This document shows, piece by piece, positions 15,099 through 22,976 of a stretch of 43,298 bases of DNA. The position numbers and the translations under genes were made by a program. Positions within the stretch are counted from its first letter, which is position 1. The number at the start of each line of letters is the position of its first letter. The notes beneath the pieces were generated by a model, which was not told where the DNA came from, did not search any database, and saw nothing but the letters and a program-made list of their open reading frames with translations. The DNA is taken from the NCBI GenBank assembly GCA_021777995.1, contig JAJYCW010000021.1, positions 1 through 43,298 on the forward strand, given 5' to 3'. This stretch comes from a bacterium. GTDB lineage: Bacteria > Armatimonadota > Chthonomonadetes > Chthonomonadales > Chthonomonadaceae.

Positions 15099-17181
15099 TG
15101 ATAATCCTCCCATAAATGATGTATTGTATTCCGCCTCCAGCGCGGAGAATCCAGACGCGATAGAAGCTCTGCAAGAGAGTTGTAATTGGCGAAGCGTACT
15201 AATGTTAGTTGTTGCCGGTGGAGCTACAGGACTGCTCATAGCTTGGAACATACTGGCGACAGCACTGTTACCGCACATATTGAAGCCCGCCCAAGGAATT
15301 GAATTTCAGCAGGTTGCATCCAGACTGCCTGTTCCGCGGTTGCTCTCGTGGAACCTGGAGACCACTAATCGCCTCATCGCTCTTCGTGATCTTCACGGTT
15401 CTGTTCGTGTACTCCTCGCCATCATCGTATTTTCAATTCTCTGGCTACTACTTTCCCAGGTGCTGAACCCATCCTATCATCCTCTGCGCCTACACCTGCC
15501 TCGAAAGGGTGGTTTGTTGGAAGGAGCATTCGAGACTGATAATCCAGTGAGAACAGTCCTCGCGATTGTATTCACAATGTTGGCGCTAGTGGTAGTTTAC
15601 GCCGTGATGTCCCCCAGGGAAGTAGATGCCCGCAGGGTATTCTTGTATCCCGCGCATGATACCGCAATAGAGTTGTTCCGCTTCACAGCATGGGGCATCA
15701 TACTTTGGCTATGCCTAACCCCGGGTGGACTGATGGATGTGCTTATTCATCCCGCTCGTTCGGTGAAATTTTCCAAACAGGTTTTGTGTGCGCTGTTAGG
15801 AGTTATATGGGGTGTGCTGTCGTTTATTCCTATAAGGATGTACGTTCCAAATAGCCTAACCGTTATGCTGTTGCGTCTTCAACAACTTGGGCCATTCAAC
15901 CTGCGTCTGTACAATGAGATAACAGGTCACTACGTTGCTATCCTGAGCTGTGTGTGGATGGCTGCAATGTGTTGGGCAGTTACGTTGGCACCTCGAAGCA
16001 GAATACCACAACGCATTACCGCTGCTTGTGCGGCCGTTGTACTCATTGGCGTGTGTAGACTGAATTTCGCCTGGTTTACGCCCTCCCATCTCATGCGACG
16101 ATATGATATATCCCCACGATCGACCAGTGCTGTACTGTTCCCATATCGACCAGACCACCCCATCTCCGGGGTTCCTGATGGAGTCCCAGCGGCCACATTG
16201 CTTGCCCAGAAACTCCACCTGCATTTCATGGAAGATGCAAGTTCCCCAGCGCATTCACTGTTGGTTTTTAGAACCCACGGTCAGCCAGTATCGCTCTTGC
16301 TGCATGGCTACACGGTAGATGGACTTAATGCCTCCAAGGGGTCCACAAGGCGTACTGCTGCATTTTTGCAGCGTCGGAAGTATATGTCCGCCCTTGCCTG
16401 GACTGCGGTGGAACACCTGTTTGACTGCTACGCACTTCGCTTTAACACCTCCGCCGCGCTAGAGGTATTGATGGAAGACCTGGCGCAAGGTCCGTTCGCC
16501 GGCCAATGCAACCCAGCAGTACTCACGATGTTCTTTACCTGTGCAGCCAGCAAGACGAATGCAGCGCTTTTGGACGAATGGGCAGACTCACGCAGGTTTA
16601 GTCATCCTGACAGATTTAGCCGTCGATTAATCGGCGACCTTTATCGTCGATTTGGCCAGAAGCAGAAGGCACTTGAGTGGTACAAACGGGCAGATATGCC
16701 GCCATCCTTTATGGCGGCTCGCCAAAGCGAGAGGCCAATGTTTCATACCGGTAGCGTAAGTGGAACACTCATGTTAAACGGAAAGCCGCTGACCGGCGCA
16801 CGGGTAGGGGTGATGCCGTGGCGTATGAACGGCCTTCCGGTAAGCCTGGCATTTGAATTGCACAACGCAATTGGCGAAATCTATGCAGTTCGTCCCAGCA
16901 GTCCGATTTTTGGTCCATTTCAACCTGGTCCATTTGCACTGCGATGGCTCTCCGAGGGCACCGTAACGGACCAGACTGGTAACTTTCGCCTTGGTGACCT
17001 TACAGAGGGCCAGTATCGGCTTCTGGTAGAGTTGCCTTCAACCATTCACCTTACCATTCCTATTGATCCGCATCTGAAGGTTATCAATGGCGTCGCTCCA
17101 TTCGTTGTAAGTTACAACAGTCCCTCGCACAACTGCGGCAAGGTTCGTCTAGAGCTTAGCAGTCCTCCGGCGGCTCATTAA
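15085..17181 (+). CDS. Large membrane protein of unknown function with C-terminal Ig-like/regulatory domain
   Basis: 698 residues. Residues about 35-330 hold seven or so hydrophobic segments separated by short loops. After them comes a soluble region: 370-530 is helical and TPR-like in texture (DLYRRFGQKQKALEWYKRAD), and about 545-690 resembles a carboxypeptidase-regulatory-like beta domain (GTLMLNGKPLTGARVGV, then TDQTGNFRLGDLTEGQYRLL). In such domains a T-D-x-x-G-x-F strand pattern is typical. The ATG lies inside the RDD gene. I do not recognise the complete protein; the helix count and C-terminal domain are visual estimates. Confidence 0.68.
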   Translation: MDSFSDNPPINDVLYSASSAENPDAIEALQESCNWRSVLMLVVAGGATGLLIAWNILATALLPHILKPAQGIEFQQVASRLPVPRLLSWNLETTNRLIALRDLHGSVRVLLAIIVFSILWLLLSQVLNPSYHPLRLHLPRKGGLLEGAFETDNPVRTVLAIVFTMLALVVVYAVMSPREVDARRVFLYPAHDTAIELFRFTAWGIILWLCLTPGGLMDVLIHPARSVKFSKQVLCALLGVIWGVLSFIPIRMYVPNSLTVMLLRLQQLGPFNLRLYNEITGHYVAILSCVWMAAMCWAVTLAPRSRIPQRITAACAAVVLIGVCRLNFAWFTPSHLMRRYDISPRSTSAVLFPYRPDHPISGVPDGVPAATLLAQKLHLHFMEDASSPAHSLLVFRTHGQPVSLLLHGYTVDGLNASKGSTRRTAAFLQRRKYMSALAWTAVEHLFDCYALRFNTSAALEVLMEDLAQGPFAGQCNPAVLTMFFTCAASKTNAALLDEWADSRRFSHPDRFSRRLIGDLYRRFGQKQKALEWYKRADMPPSFMAARQSERPMFHTGSVSGTLMLNGKPLTGARVGVMPWRMNGLPVSLAFELHNAIGEIYAVRPSSPIFGPFQPGPFALRWLSEGTVTDQTGNFRLGDLTEGQYRLLVELPSTIHLTIPIDPHLKVINGVAPFVVSYNSPSHNCGKVRLELSSPPAAH

Positions 17182-17435
17182 TATCCATAATAGCATTCTA
17201 CAATTGCGATTCTATTAAATCGATGTGCTACAAATTGGTTTATCGGAATACATTTAAATCATATTAAGTTTTTTTGGCAATTTTAGTGTAATTCTCCTGC
17301 TTGATTGCGTCTAACTAATGGTTCGTGCAGAAACCATGTGGTATGGAGGTTCAGATTAAGGTTATCTGGTCCGGAACCCTATGGCAGTATAGAACTATGG
17401 TGATTGTCGAATATATAAGTAGGAGAGATGCAGGA

Positions 17436-18326
17436 ATGACCACCTCGCAAACGAAACAAGCCTCTGGGCGATCCGGAGCTTTCACACTCATTGAGCTGCT
17501 TGTCGTTATTGCTATCATTGCAATACTGGCAGCCATTTTATTCCCTGTTTTTGCTCAGGCAAGAGAAAAAGCAAGGCAAGCAACGTGCCTATCGAATGAG
17601 AACCAGATTGGCCTTGCCCTCCAGATGTACGTGCAGGACTACGACGAGCACTTCCCGTGCGGAAGCATCCCTGTTCCCGGCCAGATCAATAATGGCATCG
17701 TAGGGATGGGCTGGGCGGGACAAATTTATGCCTACACCAAAAGCCCGCAAGTGTTCACCTGCCCAGATGACTCAACGCAGCCCCTGGCAGCTACGGCTAA
17801 TTCGCCCGCGCTCTATCCAGACTCATACCTGATGAATAGTAACATCACAGTTTACGGTGGCGATGCGGATGCATCGCTTAGTACCCCCGCGTCGATTGTA
17901 TTGCTTGCGGAAATTGGGGGCGTACGCACGAACCTCGTCACTCCAAACGAACTTCCGTATTCCACAGTGGTGCCAACCGTGCAGTTTTCTGCTTCTGGCG
18001 ACGGACTAAACACGCTGTATACTAACCTTAAGGGCGTATATGCTGGTACCTACGAAACCGGCTTGATGGGAGGCTATGGTGGATGTTTCAACATTCCAGG
18101 AATAGCTGCTCCAAACTGCAACTTGTATGATGCTACCAACCCAACAGGGCGACACAGTACAGGCAGTATATTTGCCTTTGCCGATGGCCACGTGAAGTAC
18201 CTAAAAGGCGGTGCTGTTTCCCCTGGGTTTACCGCTCAGGCATCTACTAACAACGAGGATCAGGCAAACCACTATGCCGCAGGGACGTCGTCTTCCCAAT
18301 ATTCAATCACGTTTAGCACCCAGTGA
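17436..18326 (+). CDS. Prepilin-like protein C with H-X9-DG motif
   Basis: 296 residues from ATG 17436; AGGAGAG (17421-17427) is eight bases upstream. The frame is open to 17325 but nothing supports an earlier start. Leader [14 protein letters not shown], then [14 protein letters not shown] and [12 protein letters not shown]. The C-terminus has [12 protein letters not shown], an exact H-X9-DG, followed by HVKYLKGG. The amino-acid leader matches proteins A and B, but the codons differ (GCAATACTGGCAGCC instead of GCGATTTTAGCCGCA), so this copy is older. The upstream 254 bases contain ATGGTT/AACCAT (17318-17337) but not the U-tract leader of A and B, and no small downstream partner gene. Confidence 0.88.
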   Translation: MTTSQTKQASGRSGAFTLIELLVVIAIIAILAAILFPVFAQAREKARQATCLSNENQIGLALQMYVQDYDEHFPCGSIPVPGQINNGIVGMGWAGQIYAYTKSPQVFTCPDDSTQPLAATANSPALYPDSYLMNSNITVYGGDADASLSTPASIVLLAEIGGVRTNLVTPNELPYSTVVPTVQFSASGDGLNTLYTNLKGVYAGTYETGLMGGYGGCFNIPGIAAPNCNLYDATNPTGRHSTGSIFAFADGHVKYLKGGAVSPGFTAQASTNNEDQANHYAAGTSSSQYSITFSTQ

Positions 18327-18348
18327 CCGCTAGACACAATCTGTTGTG

Positions 18349-18387
18349 AAAGTGCGAGGAGGGGTCGTCTCTCCTCGCACTTTTTTT
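18349..18387 (+). terminator. Rho-independent terminator after prepilin gene C
   Basis: AAAGTGCGAGGAG (18349-18361) and CTCCTCGCACTTT (18371-18383) pair perfectly around a nine-base loop, followed by a run of seven T. This is the clearest terminator in the window. Confidence 0.95.
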
Positions 18388-18544
18388 ATCTTCCGGTAAT
18401 TTACCCTGATGAGCGCCCTATCGATTAGCCGACTATAAGATCAAGAGCAGAAATAATGCATGTGTGAAGGAGCCGACTAGAGACTCCCATTAACGCATGA
18501 ACAACCAGACATCCGCTCAACATTGATTTCAGGAGACTAAGGTT

Positions 18545-19525
18545 ATGCCCGATCAGGCTCAGGGACTACGCGCACTGATGACCAGAGCCCGTGGGAACAC
18601 GGCTGCGTCCGCGGTACCGCAGGAAACAACTGAACTGCCGGATGCCGCGGTAGTTTACGATTCGCGGCCAACCACCAGGTGTCACTCGTCGTCTCAGGCA
18701 CGAGTCATCGCAGTAACGAGCGGCAAGGGTGGGGTAGGCAAAACTAATTTCTCCTCCAATCTGGCATTAGCCTTGGTGCAGGCAGGCAAGAGAGTGATGG
18801 TGGTAGACGCAGACCTTGGGTTGGCCAACCTTCACGTCATACTAGGTATCAACCCGCCATTCACGCTTGAGCACGTTATGCGTGGTGAAAAGAACCTTGA
18901 CGAGACGATATTTACTGGCCCGCTAGGTCTTAAGGTACTTGCCGGCGCAAGTGGTATGACAGAACTTGCCAACCTCGACAGCGCTAGGCGTGACTGCTTT
19001 CTAGAGCAGATTGTGGATCTGGATAGAGCTGCAGAAATAATTCTGCTTGATACGGGCGCAGGTGTGTCGGATAATGTTGCTGCCTTCCTTAGCGCCGCCA
19101 GGGAAGTTATAGTAGTCACCACTCCGGAACCAACTGCATTAACCGATGCTTACGCTACGATAAAAGTCATTTCCCGACAGAGCAGCGATATTGACCTGAA
19201 ACTGGTGGTAAATATGGCTAATAACGAAGTAGAGGCCAGGGCAGTAGCGGAGAGGCTCACAAGCATATCCAGGCGCTTTCTCAATATTGAACTAAAATCG
19301 CTAGGCTACGTTCCGAACGATCAAACAGTTCCCAAATGTGTTAGGGCGCAGTATCCGTTCCTGCTTTCCAGTCCCAACTCTGCGGCTGCGCTATCAATAG
19401 TCAAGATAGCAGGTAAACTTATATCATCAGACCAGAGCGATATACGAGGAGCTGGCTTAGCCGATATGCTGCAGCGTATGAGCCGCTTCTTTCAACGTCG
19501 CAATGCGGCGGGTGATAGGTCGTAA
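18545..19525 (+). CDS. flhG: Flagellar number/placement regulator FlhG (MinD-like ATPase)
   Basis: 326 residues. The N-terminus begins M-P-D-Q-A-Q-G-L-R, the DQAxxLR activator motif by which FlhG stimulates the FlhF GTPase. The deviant Walker A loop SGKGGVGKT has K61 and K66, the hallmark of MinD/ParA ATPases, followed by VDADLGLANLHV. A C-terminal helix (ADMLQRMSRFFQRR) is amphipathic and could bind membrane. AGGAG lies nine bases before the ATG. FlhG and FlhF control flagellar number and site, but flhF is not next door; upstream is the terminator of prepilin gene C. The gene leads a five-gene motility regulatory set. Confidence 0.88.
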   Translation: MPDQAQGLRALMTRARGNTAASAVPQETTELPDAAVVYDSRPTTRCHSSSQARVIAVTSGKGGVGKTNFSSNLALALVQAGKRVMVVDADLGLANLHVILGINPPFTLEHVMRGEKNLDETIFTGPLGLKVLAGASGMTELANLDSARRDCFLEQIVDLDRAAEIILLDTGAGVSDNVAAFLSAAREVIVVTTPEPTALTDAYATIKVISRQSSDIDLKLVVNMANNEVEARAVAERLTSISRRFLNIELKSLGYVPNDQTVPKCVRAQYPFLLSSPNSAAALSIVKIAGKLISSDQSDIRGAGLADMLQRMSRFFQRRNAAGDRS

Positions 19526-19578
19526 ATTCGTTTGCAACCCTTGGCGTGTGCAAAGATCTAGAAGTCGGGGATCTGCCA

Positions 19579-19884
19579 GTGAAATCGTTCGTTTTGCAAT
19601 TACCAACTATACTCGGGTCGCTAGCCGCAATGCTGGTCGCGTTTGTATCCATGGTGAGTGGTACCTCACCTGGTACGTGCGTGGCCAAATCTGCAGCAGC
19701 GTTCCTGGTCTTCGCGGGATTCGGCCTCGTGCTGCGTTTTGCGCTGGTGGAAGTTGTAGATGCGGCGACGGGGCTTTCGGCAGGAGCCGAGCATGGCGAC
19801 GGAAGCGTTGGGTTAGATGTGATCGTACCGGGCTCTTCTGTAGCAGACTTACTGGGATCCGCTACGGATTCATCTGATAAATAA
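19579..19884 (+). CDS. Small membrane protein in the flhG-fliA set
   Basis: 101 residues from GTG 19579, supported by GGGGAT about eight bases upstream; GTG 19546 is possible but lacks a site. Two membrane helices, residues about 8-25 and 35-55. The polar C-terminal tail is about 45 residues and acidic (DAATGLSAGAEHGDGS). It lies 53 bases after flhG and 80 before fliA. Small membrane proteins are common at this place in flagellar operons, but I do not recognise the family. Confidence 0.62.
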   Translation: MKSFVLQLPTILGSLAAMLVAFVSMVSGTSPGTCVAKSAAAFLVFAGFGLVLRFALVEVVDAATGLSAGAEHGDGSVGLDVIVPGSSVADLLGSATDSSDK

Positions 19885-19913
19885 ATTAGTGTGCCGAACG
19901 CGAATTACAGCGT

Positions 19914-19919
19914 TATAAT
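19914..19919 (+). promoter_or_regulatory. Possible -10 element before fliA
   Basis: TATAAT at 19914-19919, about 45 bases before the fliA ATG. No convincing -35 is present (GTGCCG at the right distance). It could be a weak internal promoter. Confidence 0.3.
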
Positions 19920-19964
19920 GTAGATAGCGTTTGTGGGTTATACCAAAATGGGAGAGACGAACAT

Positions 19965-20735
19965 ATGAGCAACGGCGATGTTCTTGACCGGTGGCGTAGC
20001 TTTAAATTAGATAACGACTTAGAGGCGCGCAGCTGGTTAATAAGACACTTCGCCTACCTGGTGAAAATAACGGCGGGCCGTGTTATTACAAATCTGCCGC
20101 CCAGCCTCGAGCGAGACGACCTTGTGAGCGCTGGAATCATGGGGCTGATAAAGGCCGTTGATCAGTTTGATGTTACGCGCCAGGTGAAGTTCGAAACCTA
20201 TGCTATCGCTCTTATACGTGGTGCTATTCTGGAAATGCTGCGCGAGGACGACTGGGTACCTCGTTCTATTCGTGAGCGGGTGAAGCTTCTTGAGCGCACC
20301 TACAACACGGTAGAGACAAGATTAGGTCGGCCAGGTACTGATGATGAGATGGCTTTAGAATTGGGTGTGCCTCCCGAGGACTACCAAAAAATGCTGGTAG
20401 AAACCGGACGCACCTCTTTGCTATCTCTGGAAGACATCCTGGTTGGCAGCGATGCCGGTGAGAAACTACACCTCTCCGATGTGCTGAGTGATGACAACGC
20501 ACCCCCTTCTCTAGAGGCCGAGCTACATGAACGAAAGCGAATGCTCGGTAAAGCGGTGGAAAGACTGCCAGAGCGCGAACGAATGGTTATTGCGCTCTAT
20601 TACTACGAAGGCCTAACCTTTAAGGAAATAGGGAAGACTCTCACCATTTCTGAGTCGCGAGTGTACCAGTTACATACTCAGGCAGTGATACGGCTTCAGG
20701 GCTACCTTCAGCGAGATCTTGAACTATTTCATTGA
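19965..20735 (+). CDS. fliA: Flagellar sigma factor FliA/WhiG (sigma-28 family)
   Basis: 256 residues. Region 2 is clear: IRHFAYLVKITAGRV, LERDDLVSAGIMGLIKAVDQFD, then VKFETYAIALIRGAILEMLRE-DDWVPRS, typical of sigma-28 with its DDWVPR. Region 3 follows (RERVKLLERTYNTVETRLGR). Region 4 has LPERERMVIALYYYEGLTFK and EIGKTLTISESRVYQLHTQA. It directs transcription of late flagellar genes. GGGAGAG precedes the ATG. The FlgM-like gene 40 bases downstream may be its anti-sigma factor. It could also control the prepilin genes, but their promoters look like sigma-70. Confidence 0.9.
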   Translation: MSNGDVLDRWRSFKLDNDLEARSWLIRHFAYLVKITAGRVITNLPPSLERDDLVSAGIMGLIKAVDQFDVTRQVKFETYAIALIRGAILEMLREDDWVPRSIRERVKLLERTYNTVETRLGRPGTDDEMALELGVPPEDYQKMLVETGRTSLLSLEDILVGSDAGEKLHLSDVLSDDNAPPSLEAELHERKRMLGKAVERLPERERMVIALYYYEGLTFKEIGKTLTISESRVYQLHTQAVIRLQGYLQRDLELFH

Positions 20736-20774
20736 GACAGGGCCCATCCGGATAGTGTCCGGCAGGAGGGCAGA

Positions 20775-21074
20775 TTGATCGACGGAAGTTCTGAGATTCG
20801 GCCAATATTCTCTATACAGCCGCCAAACTCCATTCGTCCCATAACCGAGCAGCATGCACATGATCGGCAGCAGCGCAAGGGTGCGGGGCATCATGACAGC
20901 CACCAGGACGAAGAGCCCGAAGAGGTTGTAGACACCGTCGAACTGAGTGTTCAGGCACAGTCTATTCTTCAACATGCGGGCGACTCTGCGGTCGATGACC
21001 CATCTGTTACTAAATTGGCGCCTTCGAAATCTGGTTCTGCTTCCGGCGATTCCCACCTGGACATATCCGTTTGA
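20775..21074 (+). CDS. Small hydrophilic protein, possibly FlgM-like anti-sigma factor
   Basis: 99 residues from TTG 20775, with GGAGGG (20765-20770) just upstream. The N-terminus MIDGSSEIRPIFSIQPPNSI is like the disordered start of some flagellar small proteins. A central block EEVVDTVELSVQAQSILQHA resembles the V-x-LS-x-x-A segment that begins the sigma-binding part of FlgM. The rest is polar and His/Asp/Glu rich. FlgM binds and holds sigma-28, and its gene is often close to fliA. The classic second helix (IxxGxY) is not evident, so I call the identity possible only. It directly follows fliA. Confidence 0.5.
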   Translation: MIDGSSEIRPIFSIQPPNSIRPITEQHAHDRQQRKGAGHHDSHQDEEPEEVVDTVELSVQAQSILQHAGDSAVDDPSVTKLAPSKSGSASGDSHLDISV

Positions 21075-21130
21075 AACAGGGCTCGTGACGACCGTATCCT
21101 ATTTTCCGTATGTGAGAGAGGAATGACGTA

Positions 21131-21721
21131 ATGCTGCAGTACATAGTGCTCGCATTGCAAATAGTACTGCTCGCGGTGAGTTGGGTTCTATTTCAGCAAG
21201 CCAAGACAGAGCTAAACGCAAAAGCCGCAGAGATACCGGTTCTTACGGAAGTGCAAGCGCTTCACGATAGAGTCAAACAGTTGTTAGTTGAACTTGAACG
21301 GACTGCCGAACGGGAGGCCGACAGGGTTGCTAATGAGTGCTCTAGGGCCGAAACGCTGCTTGCCGCTATGCATGTGGCTTCGATGCAGGGTGTATGTGGA
21401 CCCGTAACACCAGTTGCGTCCACGACAATCGATCCGGCGCTTGCCGCAGTGCATCGCGTAACTGTACAACCGGAGATTAGCACTAGCAATCCAATCCACC
21501 AGCAGGATGACGACTTCCTCGCGCCATCCGAGCAAGATGGACGAGTAGTTGCTGTCGACCAGGAGGGCGCATCGGTCAACAGAAGTTCGGCAAATCCCAT
21601 GTCACGTCGCGAGGCCATACTGCGCCTTGCAATGCAGGGCGAATCCTCTGCGGATATCGCACGTTCTTTAGGTGTGTCGGAAGGGGAAGTGGAGACTGTT
21701 GTGGGATTGTTAAGGTCGTGA
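21131..21721 (+). CDS. Membrane-anchored coiled-coil protein with C-terminal HTH-like domain (DUF6115-like)
   Basis: 196 residues. One membrane helix at the N-terminus (LQYIVLALQIVLLAVSWVLF), a predicted coiled coil from about 28 to 85 (AKTELNAKAAEIPVLTEVQA, then RVKQLLVELERTAERE), a polar linker, and residues about 155-196 RREAILRLAMQGESSADIAR followed by SLGVSEGEVETVVGLL, a helix-turn-helix-like unit. This layout is seen in a protein found in flagellar operons of Firmicutes, DUF6115. It is 56 bases after the FlgM-like gene, with GAGAGAGGA upstream. Role unknown; the position suggests motility regulation. Confidence 0.6.
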   Translation: MLQYIVLALQIVLLAVSWVLFQQAKTELNAKAAEIPVLTEVQALHDRVKQLLVELERTAEREADRVANECSRAETLLAAMHVASMQGVCGPVTPVASTTIDPALAAVHRVTVQPEISTSNPIHQQDDDFLAPSEQDGRVVAVDQEGASVNRSSANPMSRREAILRLAMQGESSADIARSLGVSEGEVETVVGLLRS

Positions 21722-21776
21722 CAGGTTAAATTGCCAGACTTGCTGGGCGCAGTTTCAACATCTTCAACTAGTTCGG

Positions 21777-21782
21777 TATAAT
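21777..21782 (+). promoter_or_regulatory. Possible -10 of the prsA-like/mazG operon
   Basis: TATAAT at 21777-21782, 54 bases before the start at 21837. The best -35 at a 17-base spacing is TTCAAC (21754-21759), which matches poorly. Confidence 0.35.
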
Positions 21783-21836
21783 ATCTGCAGTTTGTAGCAA
21801 ATTATATTTTTTGTCTCCGAAGGAGAACCGATCGTC

Positions 21837-22976
21837 TTGATTTCGAATATACGCAGCAAGGCTGCGGCATGTGTCGTGCCGGGGATGCTGCTGTCTTTAT
21901 GCGCATTATCTGGGTGTCAGGGCAAGAAAGTAGTGGCCCAGCTTGGAAGTACATCATTTACTGAAAGCGCCTACCTCAAACGCCTTGAATCAATTACTCC
22001 CGCTGATTTTACACAAGTTGAAACCCTTGCGGGATTTCAAAATGATCCCTCTCTCACTGCAGGTTCTGTGGCACTCATCGACATGATTCGCGAGACGGCT
22101 CTCGCTAATTTGGCCGCCCAGAAGAAAGTGATGATCTCAGACAGTGATATCGATCAGTTGCTTAATGTTCAAAAAGAGATGAATCCATCACTGGATAAGG
22201 CCATCAGGGTCGGCCTGGTTTCAGAGGCGAATATACGCCGAACGATAAAAATGCAGCTAGAGATTACAGGTATCGGTTCGGACAATGCCTCTATCACACC
22301 TGCCGAGATCCAGCAGTTTTACAATCAGAACATTAACGCATTTAAGCTTCCCACGCTGTACGGCCTGCGCATGGTAACCGTGCCCAATAGCACACTTGGC
22401 ATACAGGTACTGAATGAGGTTAAGGCTACGGGCAATTTTCCCGCTGTGATGCAGAAGTATAATATTCCAGCGAGTCCTCCACTCGACGGGCACGAGCAAA
22501 TTCTTTCAGATGCTCAACTGAAGACAATTGCTCCGTTGTACAAGGCAGTCACAAAGCTCACACCGTTACAGTTTGTTTCTGCTCCTGTTCAATACAAAGC
22601 TCCGGGTGGCCAAACATTCGCTATTGTTGCCCAGTTAACAAGGACTATGCCCGCTCATACCTTGTCGTTGGCGGACGTGTCACCGCTTATACGTTTACAG
22701 CTGTTACACCAGAAATTCCCAGATTACCAACCGCATACTTTTCAGCTGTTAAACACGTACCTTAAAAACCAGAAAGTCGTGATATATCCCACAGGTCTTG
22801 CGGCTACCGTGTCACGCTACCTTTTAGCGGTACCACCCTCTTCAGTAACAGGTATTCCTGCCGCTCCACAGTCGGCACCTTCAGCGGCGCCTAGTGGATC
22901 AACGCCTCCAGCCGCTGCGCCGTCGGCGCCGACCACCACGCCTTCGGGCGGCTCTAACCTGCCGGCTCTACCGTGA
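21837..22976 (+). CDS. Lipoprotein foldase of the PrsA/SurA (SurA_N, PpiC-like) type
   Basis: 379 residues from TTG 21837 with AAGGAGA eleven bases upstream. A signal peptide ends in the lipobox LSGC (Cys27). Then comes a SurA_N-like chaperone part: VVAQLGSTSFTESAYLKRLE, ALIDMIRETALANLAAQKKV and SDSDIDQLLNVQKEMNPSLD, followed by an arm IRRTIKMQLEITG and TPAEIQQFYNQN. A parvulin-type PPIase domain is not clear at 170-270. The end is Ala/Pro/Ser-rich and low in complexity. Expected in the periplasm, anchored to the inner or outer membrane, helping exported proteins fold. It overlaps mazG by four bases (GTGA). Confidence 0.72.
   Translation: MISNIRSKAAACVVPGMLLSLCALSGCQGKKVVAQLGSTSFTESAYLKRLESITPADFTQVETLAGFQNDPSLTAGSVALIDMIRETALANLAAQKKVMISDSDIDQLLNVQKEMNPSLDKAIRVGLVSEANIRRTIKMQLEITGIGSDNASITPAEIQQFYNQNINAFKLPTLYGLRMVTVPNSTLGIQVLNEVKATGNFPAVMQKYNIPASPPLDGHEQILSDAQLKTIAPLYKAVTKLTPLQFVSAPVQYKAPGGQTFAIVAQLTRTMPAHTLSLADVSPLIRLQLLHQKFPDYQPHTFQLLNTYLKNQKVVIYPTGLAATVSRYLLAVPPSSVTGIPAAPQSAPSAAPSGSTPPAAAPSAPTTTPSGGSNLPALP

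Noticed and set aside
18428..18479. Sigma-28 promoter before flhG (GCCGACTA at 18428 and 18472)
   Set aside because: The -10-like GCCGACTA occurs twice, but no TAAA-type -35 is present at the required spacing in either case.
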